64,000 nucleotides of DNA, from positions 81,096 through 145,095 of the forward strand of contig CAKSQO010000006.1 of NCBI GenBank assembly GCA_934486615.1. The letters run 5' to 3'. The position numbers and the translations under genes were made by a program. The notes under the pieces were generated by a model. It saw nothing but the letters and a program-made list of their open reading frames with translations, was not told the origin of the DNA and ran no database searches. Below are positions 1 through 6,536 of this stretch, piece after piece. This DNA comes from an uncultured Eubacteriales bacterium. GTDB lineage: Bacteria; Bacillota; Clostridia; Oscillospirales; Acutalibacteraceae. How positions within the stretch are numbered: the first letter of the stretch is position 1; the number at the start of each line of letters is the position of its first letter.

Positions 1-99
1 GCCCGCCGCAGCGAAGCGTTCGCTGACGGCCTTGGCACAGTCGGCGGACGTGTCGCCCAGCTCGACGGCGCGGACAACGGAAATTATCTCTGCGTTCAT
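1..99 (-). CDS. CinA-like protein, N-terminal fragment (gene runs off the window)
   Basis: Only the first 33 codons are inside the window. The start MNAEIISV followed by an ELGD segment and an AVSERFAAAG helix follows the N-terminus of CinA (competence/damage-inducible protein A, a molybdopterin-binding-like domain that in some species is joined to a nicotinamide-nucleotide amidase). The usual GTELLLG stretch is changed to VRAVELG, so the protein may be a diverged member. A GGAGG site lies 8 bases before the ATG, and the gene starts 24 bp after the thiI stop on the same strand, so it is probably the third gene of the thiI operon. The family call rests on a short stretch only. Confidence 0.5.
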   Translation of the reverse strand, partial: MNAEIISVVRAVELGDTSADCAKAVSERFAAAG

Positions 100-123
100 A
101 TGTCAAATACCTCCGAATAAAAA

Positions 124-1293
124 TCAGTCGATAAGCTCGAACACCGTGCCGCTGACGGCCTCGTCGATGAGCGCCGCTTCGTCAAGGGCGCTTTGCGCCT
201 TGAGCACAGCCTCAACGGTCGGTCGGGTGCGGGGGTGCCGGGGCGTGAACACCGTGCAGCAGTCCTCATACGGCAGAATGGAGATGTCGAACGTCTCGAT
301 TTTGCGGGAGACAGCGACTATCTCCTCTTTATCCATACCGATGAGCGGGCGCAGCACGAGCATATCGCTCGCCGCGTCAGTGACGGTCAGCGCGGGCAGA
401 GTCTGGCTTGCGACCTGACCGACGCTTTCACCCGTTATCAGCGCCGAGCAGCGGTTTTCGGCCGCGATCTTCGACGCGATCTTCATCATAAAGCGGCGCA
501 TTATCAAGGTGAAATACTCCTCGGGGCACTTCTCCTGAATTTCGACCTGCGTTTTGGTAAACGGCACCTTTGCAAGCATTATCGGGCCGCTGTAGCGCGA
601 CACCTGCCGCAAAAGGTCCCTGACCTTTTTCTCGGCAAGCGGGCCCGTGTACGGCGGAGACGCAAAGTGCACCGCGAACAGCTCAATGCCGCGCTTTGCC
701 ATTGTCCACGCGGCGACGGGGCTGTCGATTCCGCCTGAAATAAGTATCGCCGCGCGACCTCCCGTTCCGACGGGCATACCGCCCGCTCCGGGCAGCTGAC
801 CCGCGCGGACGTACGCGCCGAAGTCGCGTATCTCTACCACTACCGTAACGTCGGGCGAGTGCACGTCCACCCTGAGGTGCGGGCAGGCCGAAAGTATCGC
901 GCCGCCCATTTCCATGCTGATCTCGGGCGAGGTCAGCGGGAAGCGCTTGTCCGCGCGCTTGGCTTCGACCTTAAAGGTGGAAGCGCCCGCGAGCTTGTCC
1001 TTCAGCCACTCGACCCCGCGCGTGAGAATGTCGTCCATATTCTTCTCGCACACGGCCGCGCGCGAGAACGCCGCGATGCCGAAAATGCGGCTCATGCGGT
1101 CGAGCGCCTCGTCATAGTCAAAGCTCTCGTCCGCAGGCTCGACGTAAATCGTCGACTGTGCCTTGCGTATCGTAAGCTCGCCGAGCGGGCGCAGGCTGTG
1201 CTTTATCGAGCGAATAAGCGCGTCCTCAAACGAGGAACGGTTAAGCCCCTTGAGCGCCAGCTCGCCGTTTTTTACCAGAATTATTTCTTTCAT
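124..1293 (-). CDS. thiI: tRNA 4-thiouridine synthase ThiI
   Basis: This 389-residue protein adenylates U8 of tRNA and transfers persulfide sulfur to make 4-thiouridine; in some organisms it also supplies sulfur for the thiamine thiazole. An N-terminal ferredoxin-like and THUMP region (about residues 1-165) precedes the adenylation domain, whose PP-loop SGGIDSP is at residues 186-192. A conserved EDCCTVFTP stretch lies near the C-terminus. There is no C-terminal rhodanese domain, as is usual in Firmicutes ThiI, so the sulfur must come directly from a partner cysteine desulfurase. That partner is encoded 3 bp upstream on the same strand. The start has a GAAGGAAG-type ribosome site. The assignment is secure. 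Confidence 0.96.
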   Translation of the reverse strand: MKEIILVKNGELALKGLNRSSFEDALIRSIKHSLRPLGELTIRKAQSTIYVEPADESFDYDEALDRMSRIFGIAAFSRAAVCEKNMDDILTRGVEWLKDKLAGASTFKVEAKRADKRFPLTSPEISMEMGGAILSACPHLRVDVHSPDVTVVVEIRDFGAYVRAGQLPGAGGMPVGTGGRAAILISGGIDSPVAAWTMAKRGIELFAVHFASPPYTGPLAEKKVRDLLRQVSRYSGPIMLAKVPFTKTQVEIQEKCPEEYFTLIMRRFMMKIASKIAAENRCSALITGESVGQVASQTLPALTVTDAASDMLVLRPLIGMDKEEIVAVSRKIETFDISILPYEDCCTVFTPRHPRTRPTVEAVLKAQSALDEAALIDEAVSGTVFELID

Positions 1294-1296
1294 ACC

Positions 1297-2433
1297 TTAC
1301 TTCCTTCTTTTAAGGATGGCGAGGCCGTCTGTCACGGCGCTTATCAGCGCGTCGATGTCGCCATCGGTCGTAAAGCGCGAAAGGCTGACCCTTATCGCAC
1401 TGTCGGCGCGGCTGCGGGACAAGCCCTGAGCGGTCAGGACATGGCTGACGGCTCCGCGCGCACAGGCGCTCGCACCCGAGACGTAAACGCCTTTCATCTC
1501 AAGAAAATGCATCATGACCTCGGAACGAATCCCGACGCAGGAAAAGTTGATTATGTACGGCAGAGCGTTCGCGGGGGAGTTGAACTCAAGACCCTCGAGC
1601 TTGCTCAAGCCCGCGACCGCCCTGTCACGCAGCGCGGTGATTTTTTCAAGCTCGCCCTTCAGCTCGGGCAAAGCCCCTACGGCTGCGGCGAAGCCCTCGA
1701 TGAGCAGGGTCGACTCCGTGCCCGAGCGCATACCGCGCTCCTGACCGCCGCCGACGATGTAGGGGCGAATGTGCACGCTCTGCGCGATGTAAAGCGCGCC
1801 GATTCCCTTTGGCGCGTGCACCTTGTGGCCGCTGACGGTGATGAGGTCGGCGCCTAAAGCGCTCGGCCTGACGGGAATTTTGCCGAACGCCTGAACGCAG
1901 TCACAGTGCACAAGAGCGCTGCTGCCGACCGCTTTAAGCGCGGGCTTAATCTGACTGACGGGCATAACAGCGCCCGTCTCGTTGTTGACCGCCATCATGC
2001 TGACGAGCACCGTGTCGGCGCGGACGGCGGACGCAACCTGCTCGGGCGAAATGTTGCCGTCGGACGCGGGCGTAATGTATGTCACCTCGAAGCCCTCGCC
2101 CTCGAGCCGCTTCATCGCTTCAAGCACACTCGGGTGCTCCACGGCGGTGGTGACGATGTGCCGCCCCGCATGGCGCTTGGCGTAGGCCGCGCCGAAAACG
2201 GCGGTGTTGTTCGACTCGCTGCCGCAGGAGGTGAAGTAAAGCTCGCCCGGCTTGCAGCCGATCGCCTTTGCGACGGCCGCGCGCGCCTCGTCCAGGTGAA
2301 CGAGCGCCTGCGCGCCTATCGCGTGCATCGACGACGGATTGCCGTAGCAGTCGCTCACAAACGCCGCCATGGCCGCTTTTGCTTCGTCGCAGACGGGGGT
2401 GGTGGCGCTGTTATCAAGATAATGAATTTCCAT
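1297..2433 (-). CDS. Cysteine desulfurase (NifS/IscS family), ThiI partner
   Basis: PLP-dependent aminotransferase-fold enzyme that takes sulfur from cysteine as an enzyme-bound persulfide. The N-terminus YLDNSATTP, the PLP lysine in SGHKVHAPKG (K204) and the mobile-loop cysteine in SGASACARG (C324) are all present. The ATG at 2433 is preferred over an upstream in-frame ATG at 2451 because an AGAGGAAG site lies just before it and homologs begin at MEIHYLDN. The length (378 residues) is normal. It is co-transcribed with thiI (3 bp gap), as in the Bacillus NifZ-ThiI pair, which points to tRNA thiolation and not general Fe-S assembly; no scaffold gene lies nearby. A promoter is visible at 2473-2501. 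Confidence 0.93.
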   Translation of the reverse strand: MEIHYLDNSATTPVCDEAKAAMAAFVSDCYGNPSSMHAIGAQALVHLDEARAAVAKAIGCKPGELYFTSCGSESNNTAVFGAAYAKRHAGRHIVTTAVEHPSVLEAMKRLEGEGFEVTYITPASDGNISPEQVASAVRADTVLVSMMAVNNETGAVMPVSQIKPALKAVGSSALVHCDCVQAFGKIPVRPSALGADLITVSGHKVHAPKGIGALYIAQSVHIRPYIVGGGQERGMRSGTESTLLIEGFAAAVGALPELKGELEKITALRDRAVAGLSKLEGLEFNSPANALPYIINFSCVGIRSEVMMHFLEMKGVYVSGASACARGAVSHVLTAQGLSRSRADSAIRVSLSRFTTDGDIDALISAVTDGLAILKRRK

Positions 2434-2472
2434 CGGTCTTCCTCTGAACAAAATTACAGTAATACATAATAG

Positions 2473-2501
2473 ATTATACTACAACGCGCCGAAAAGCTCA
2501 A
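2473..2501 (-). promoter_or_regulatory. Sigma-A promoter of the desulfurase-thiI operon
   Basis: On the minus strand TTGAGC and TATAAT are separated by exactly 17 bp, about 40 bp before the desulfurase start codon. It faces away from the promoter of the small protein gene at 2612. Confidence 0.7.
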
Positions 2502-2522
2502 CACGAAATATTCACTAATAAT

Positions 2523-2542
2523 GTGTTCAAAAATTTGAACAC
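2523..2542. promoter_or_regulatory. Inverted repeat, candidate operator
   Basis: Two perfect 9-base arms, GTGTTCAAA and TTTGAACAC, are separated by two A bases. The element covers the -35 box of the rightward promoter at 2526-2554 and lies about 25 bp behind the leftward promoter at 2473-2501. That is a natural place for a dimeric repressor. No adjacent regulator gene is present. Confidence 0.45.
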
Positions 2543-2554
2543 TTGTGATACAAT
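2526..2554 (+). promoter_or_regulatory. Promoter of the small membrane protein gene
   Basis: TTCAAA and TACAAT are separated by 17 bp. The -35 box is within the palindrome at 2523-2542. Confidence 0.5.
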
Positions 2555-2611
2555 AGAGTGTAGGAATGTCTCCGCTTTGTGCGCTTGATGTCGAAAGGAG
2601 GACTTAAAGCT

Positions 2612-2839
2612 GTGAAAAAGCTCAGGCAGCTGCTCGCGCTGCTTTTATGTATAGCCGCCGCGGCCGCAATCGGCTTCTACGGCAACGCCGTCGCCGCGAA
2701 GTACCGCGAAAATATAGTCCTCGCCTACGAGCAGGCCTACGACGACGCGTATGAGGTCTACAAAAAAGTTAAACTCACCGCCAAACAAACCGTCGATAAA
2801 ATAATCGACACCGTAAAGGAAAAAGTACAGAAAGCATAA
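2612..2839 (+). CDS. Small membrane-anchored or secreted protein, unknown function
   Basis: A 75-residue protein with a basic N-terminus (KKLRQ), one hydrophobic segment (about residues 5-24, LLALLLCIAAAAAIGF) and a charged, probably helical tail (AKYRENIVLAYEQAYDDAYE onward) rich in K, D and E. The GTG at 2612 is chosen because AAAGGAGG ends 10 bases before it. The open frame extends upstream, but without a ribosome site. The product is either a signal-anchored helix facing the outside or a short exported protein (possible cleavage after AVA). It is a single-gene unit with its own promoter and a perfect terminator. I do not recognise a family. Confidence 0.7.
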   Translation: MKKLRQLLALLLCIAAAAAIGFYGNAVAAKYRENIVLAYEQAYDDAYEVYKKVKLTAKQTVDKIIDTVKEKVQKA

Positions 2840-2870
2840 AAATCCGCAGCCGATCGGCTGCGGATTTTTT
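2839..2870. terminator. Intrinsic terminator after the small protein gene
   Basis: A perfect palindrome, CCGCAGCC/GGCTGCGG, is flanked by A5 and T6. It starts at the stop codon and could work in both directions. Confidence 0.85.
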
Positions 2871-3107
2871 GATGAACAGCGTGCTGCGAAAAGGAAAAAT
2901 GCGCGCCGCACATCTGAAAGCCTCCGCTTGAAGCAGGGGAGCCCTTGAGTGCGATGCTTATCCAACCCGTACGTCCTTCAGCCGCACTCCGCAGCTTTCC
3001 ACTCTAAATTGTTACCTTTTCACTTCGCACGCCGGTTGCCCGATTGCCTGCCGCGCTCATTGCGCGGGGCTTACTCTCCCAACAGCCCATGCGTCACCGC
3101 GCAGCGG

Positions 3108-3677
3108 CTATAGTAGCACCGGCTGAAGCCGGCGGCCGTCGATGGCGGCGTACATGGCATCACGGATCAGACCGAAATCGGCGATGACCGAAGTCGGCTT
3201 GCCGCTCGGGTCGTCCTGACGCATCGGGACAAAATAAATATTACGCGTGTTCATCAGCGCGCCGATGTTGCGCGCCGACGCCCCGAGCGCGTCGTTCGTC
3301 GCGACGGCTATCACCACGGGGCGCGAGTTGCGCAGGTGCGCCTTTGCCGCCATGGTCACGCTCGTGTCGGTCACGCCGAGGGCAAGCTTGGCGATGGTAT
3401 TCCCCGTGCACGGCGCGATAACGAGCACGTCGAGCAGCCCCTTCGGGCCGATCGGCTCGGCGGCCTGAACGGTAGTTATCGGCTCGCGCCCGCTTGCAGA
3501 GCGCAGCAGCCCCATAAACTCGTCGGCCGTACCGAAGCGCGAATCGGTGCAGGTCACTATCGGTGAGGCTATTGGGATTATGTCAACCTCGTCGGCGAGC
3601 TTTCTCATTTCCTCGAGCGACCTGCGCAGCGTACAGAACGAGCCGCACACGGCATAGCCTACCTGTAACTTACCCAT
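3108..3677 (-). CDS. dpaB: Dipicolinate synthase subunit B
   Basis: Flavoprotein-like subunit (SpoVFB) that works with DpaA to oxidise dihydrodipicolinate to dipicolinic acid, the calcium chelator of the spore core. It is made in the mother cell. The 189-residue sequence has the family N-terminus VGYAVCGSFCTL, an IASPIVTCTDSRFG segment, and VIAPCTGNTIAKLA typical of the flavoprotein fold. A GGAGG site precedes the ATG, which lies inside the 3' end of dpaA (19 bp overlap), so the two subunits are translationally coupled. Its presence says that the organism makes endospores. Confidence 0.95.
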   Translation of the reverse strand: MGKLQVGYAVCGSFCTLRRSLEEMRKLADEVDIIPIASPIVTCTDSRFGTADEFMGLLRSASGREPITTVQAAEPIGPKGLLDVLVIAPCTGNTIAKLALGVTDTSVTMAAKAHLRNSRPVVIAVATNDALGASARNIGALMNTRNIYFVPMRQDDPSGKPTSVIADFGLIRDAMYAAIDGRRLQPVLL

Positions 3678-4534
3678 TGGTTTTCCTCCAAAATCATATC
3701 GTAAAGAGTGTCGAACAGCACCTGCGCGGCGGCTTTCGGCGCATATTTGCCGGGCAGCCCGGGAGCGTAAACCGCGCTCTTTCCAAGCTGTGCGGCCGTG
3801 GGAATGTCGACCCCTCGAGCACCGCTTGCAAGCTCGATTATCAGCGCGTCGGAGCGCACCCCGCGCAGCGTTTCGCGGTCAAATATCGGTGCTTCGACGG
3901 TGTTGAAGATGTAGTCAAAATCGCCCGCAATTCGTTTAATATCGGCGGTTTCGACGGCTTTGAAGCCGTTAATCCGCGTCCACATTTTGTCGCGCGCCTT
4001 TCGCGACGAAGCTGTCACCGACGCACCCATTCCGCTTAAAAAACGGGCCAGCGGCTTGCCTATCCGTCCGCAGCCGACGACCAGACAGCGCGAGCCGAAC
4101 AGCGCCTGCGGGCTGCCGCTTATCGCAACGGCGACGGCCGCTTCGGCCGTCAGCACCGCGTTGCGCGCGAGCAGCTCCTCGCGCGCGCAGTAGTCGCGGA
4201 CACGGACGTGGCGCTGCGCCGCCGCGCGGACAAAATCGTCAGGCGCTGCGCCGCAAAAGAGCAAACCGTCCTTCTGCGCTGCAAGTATTATGTCAATTAA
4301 CGGCACGCGTCCCCCGTCGTCTCCGACCGCCAGATGCTCGCCGTCGCGCGTCATCGGCAGCGGCAGCACAGCCGTGCGCGAGAGCGCTTCCTCGAGCGAC
4401 ACACGCTTCACTCCGTCGGCATCGAGCGCCGCCGTGACGACCGACGCGCCCGCCTGCTGCAGCAGCTGCGCAAGGTACGCGCAGCGCCTGTCTCCGCCGA
4501 TCACCGCGAGCTGCGTTTCTCCAAGCCCTCTCAT
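3659..4534 (-). CDS. dpaA: Dipicolinate synthase subunit A
   Basis: The NAD(P)-binding dehydrogenase subunit (SpoVFA) of dipicolinate synthase. The N-terminus LAVIGGDRRCAYLAQLL and a second Rossmann-like segment, CLVVGCGRIGKPLARFL (middle of the protein), are diagnostic. The ATG at 4534 is preferred because AGGAGGG lies 7 bases upstream; an upstream in-frame ATG at 4573 would add 13 residues with no matching site. At 291 residues the length is normal. It is first in the dpaA-dpaB operon. A sigma-K-like promoter is visible at 4574-4600, consistent with late mother-cell expression. Confidence 0.94.
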   Translation of the reverse strand: MRGLGETQLAVIGGDRRCAYLAQLLQQAGASVVTAALDADGVKRVSLEEALSRTAVLPLPMTRDGEHLAVGDDGGRVPLIDIILAAQKDGLLFCGAAPDDFVRAAAQRHVRVRDYCAREELLARNAVLTAEAAVAVAISGSPQALFGSRCLVVGCGRIGKPLARFLSGMGASVTASSRKARDKMWTRINGFKAVETADIKRIAGDFDYIFNTVEAPIFDRETLRGVRSDALIIELASGARGVDIPTAAQLGKSAVYAPGLPGKYAPKAAAQVLFDTLYDMILEENQWVSYR

Positions 4535-4573
4535 TGTCAGCCCTCCTGCTGCGACTTTCGCTTTGTTCAACAC

Positions 4574-4600
4574 ATAATATGCCTAAAATTCGCGGCACGT
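4574..4600 (-). promoter_or_regulatory. Candidate sigma-K promoter of dpaAB
   Basis: On the minus strand a CATATTAT box (pattern CATANNNT) lies at 4574-4581, with an AC dinucleotide 17 bp upstream, the loose pattern of mother-cell sigma factor K. The predicted start is about 30 bp before the dpaA ATG. The orthologous spoVF operon in Bacillus is sigma-K dependent; here it is inferred. Confidence 0.5.
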
Positions 4601-4696
4601 TCGAGCCTTCGTTTTCCGCTTTGAACTGAATAGAGCGCTCTCCAACGTTTTCGGTCCCGGTGCAGCGAATTTTTCGCAATAAAATGCAAAAAACTA

Positions 4697-4725
4697 TTTA
4701 TTTTATGCGCCGGAGCGGCTATAAT
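4697..4725 (+). promoter_or_regulatory. Putative murC promoter
   Basis: A consensus -10 TATAAT is at 4720-4725, with a weak TTTATT 17 bp upstream. The start would be about 25 bp before the murC ATG. Confidence 0.45.
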
Positions 4726-4754
4726 TATAGTATCAAACTGTAAGGAGAACCCTT

Positions 4755-6146
4755 ATGAAAACTCTCACCGATTACGACAAGCTGATAAGTAACGTCAGGC
4801 ACATACATCTCATCGGCATCGGCGGCTCGGGCATGAGCCCGCTGGCAGAGATTCTGCTCTCGCGCGGGTACATTCTCACAGGCTCGGACAACAACCCTTC
4901 CTATACGCTCGACCGCATAAAGGATCTCGGAATTCCCGTTCACATGGGACAGTCGGCCGACAACATCGGCGACGATACCGAGCTTGTCATCTACTCGGCT
5001 GCCATTATGGCGGACAATCCCGAGCTTGCGGAGGCGCGCCGCCGCGGCATTCCTACCCTCGAGCGCTCCTTTCTGCTCGGAGCCCTGACGCGCAGGTTTG
5101 ACGACGTCATCGGCGTATGCGGCACCCACGGCAAAACGACCGTCACCTCTATGGTGACGCAGATTTTGCTTGAAGCTAAGCTCGACCCGTCGGCGGTCAT
5201 CGGCGGTATGCTGCCCGCGCTGCACAGCAACTGCGTGGTCGGCAGGTCCGACATTCTCGTCTGCGAGTCGTGCGAGTACGTCGACACATTTTTGAAGATG
5301 TCTCCCGACGTCGCGGTGCTGCTCAACGTCGACAACGACCATATGGAATATTTTAAGACGATGGATAACCTCATCGCCTCGTTTGCGAAGTTCATCGGCT
5401 CGGCGACCAAGGCCGCTATCGTCAACGGCGATGATCCGGACTCGATGAAGGCGGCAAGGGCGGTCGAAAAGGAGCTTATCACGTTCGGAGTGAGCGAGAA
5501 AAATGACTACTATCCCGCCAACCTGGAGTATGTCAACGGCTCGTTCGGCAAGTTCGATTTGATGCATAAGGGCGAGAAGGTCTGCTCCGTCAGGCTCGGC
5601 GTGCCCGGGCATCACAATGTGCCGAACGCCGTCGCAGCAGCTGCCGCCGCACTTTACGTCGGCGCTTCGCCCGAAGCGGTCGCCGCAGGGCTTGATAAGT
5701 TCACTGGCGCAAAGCGACGCTTCGAGATTCTGTACAACGAAAACGGCGTGACGATCGCCGACGACTACGCGCACCACCCGAGCGAGCTGCGTGCCACGCT
5801 CGAGACAGCGAAGTCGCTCAACCACAAGCGCGTTGTTGCGGTGTTCCAGCCGTTCACGTTCAGCCGCACGGCTATGCTGCTTGACGAGTTCGCAGAGGTG
5901 CTGAGCATTGCGGACAAGGTCGTGCTCAGCCAGATCATGGGCTCGCGCGAGGTGAACACCTACGGTATTCACTCGTCCGACCTCGCCGCAAAAATCGACG
6001 GCTGCGAGTGCTTTGACACGTTTGAGGAAATCGCGCAGTACATCGCGGACAATGCCCGCGATGGAGATTTGATAATCACCCTCGGCTGCGGTGATATTTA
6101 CAAGTCCGCGAAGCTGATGATTGAGAAGCTGAAAGCAAAGCAGTGA
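4755..6146 (+). CDS. murC: UDP-N-acetylmuramate--L-alanine ligase
   Basis: Cytoplasmic ATP-dependent ligase that adds L-alanine to UDP-MurNAc, the first peptide step of peptidoglycan synthesis. The three Mur ligase domains are complete: a UDP-binding Rossmann start (HLIGIGGSGMSPLA, from residue 18), the ATP loop GTHGKTT at residues 123-129, and a C-terminal domain with YAHHPSELRA. The length is 463 residues, normal for MurC. AAGGAG lies 7 bases before the ATG. It appears to be monocistronic, with its own promoter and a terminator at 6213-6254; no other mur genes are next to it. Confidence 0.97.
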   Translation: MKTLTDYDKLISNVRHIHLIGIGGSGMSPLAEILLSRGYILTGSDNNPSYTLDRIKDLGIPVHMGQSADNIGDDTELVIYSAAIMADNPELAEARRRGIPTLERSFLLGALTRRFDDVIGVCGTHGKTTVTSMVTQILLEAKLDPSAVIGGMLPALHSNCVVGRSDILVCESCEYVDTFLKMSPDVAVLLNVDNDHMEYFKTMDNLIASFAKFIGSATKAAIVNGDDPDSMKAARAVEKELITFGVSEKNDYYPANLEYVNGSFGKFDLMHKGEKVCSVRLGVPGHHNVPNAVAAAAAALYVGASPEAVAAGLDKFTGAKRRFEILYNENGVTIADDYAHHPSELRATLETAKSLNHKRVVAVFQPFTFSRTAMLLDEFAEVLSIADKVVLSQIMGSREVNTYGIHSSDLAAKIDGCECFDTFEEIAQYIADNARDGDLIITLGCGDIYKSAKLMIEKLKAKQ

Positions 6147-6212
6147 GAGCGGCTGCGGGTGCTGATGAGCAACACTCGATGACCGCAATGTAATAATGGT
6201 TGATAGATAGTG

Positions 6213-6254
6213 AAAAGCCTGCGCGTTACTTTAAAGTAGTGCGCAGGCTTTTAG
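6213..6254 (+). terminator. Intrinsic terminator after murC
   Basis: AAAAGCCTGCGC pairs with GCGCAGGCTTTT around a loop that contains its own small palindrome (ACTTTAAAGT). Confidence 0.8.
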
Positions 6255-6477
6255 GTTTGGAGTATTGATGGGCGATGTTTGGAAAAGGGGCGTAATTGAT
6301 TTGTCGGGCAGTTTTTTTGCCGTGTGAGAAGTGATTTAATAGTACATATGCGCAAGTGCATACCGAAATCCCCACTGAGGCGCTGCGCGCCTCACCTCAC
6401 CTTACTTCAAATGGAGGCTTTTTTGGTGCGGTGCATACAATATGATTATCAAAAACAATCTGCTTACATTTACGTGC

Positions 6478-6514
6478 AAAAGAAAAACAGGCTCACGCGT
6501 GAGACGTGAGCCTG
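6478..6514 (-). terminator. Intrinsic terminator of the large surface protein gene
   Basis: Read on the minus strand, CAGGCTCACG pairs with CGTGAGCCTG and is followed by TTTTTCTTTT. It lies 23 bp after the stop codon at 6537. The rest of 6255-6477 shows no gene that I can support. Confidence 0.8.
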
Positions 6515-6536
6515 TTTGGGGTTTGATCAGCTAAGA

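Noticed and set aside
4725..6188. 487-residue open frame on the minus strand across murC
   Set aside because: It is the antisense shadow of the murC coding sequence; its composition is arginine/histidine-rich, it has no family match and no ribosome site.
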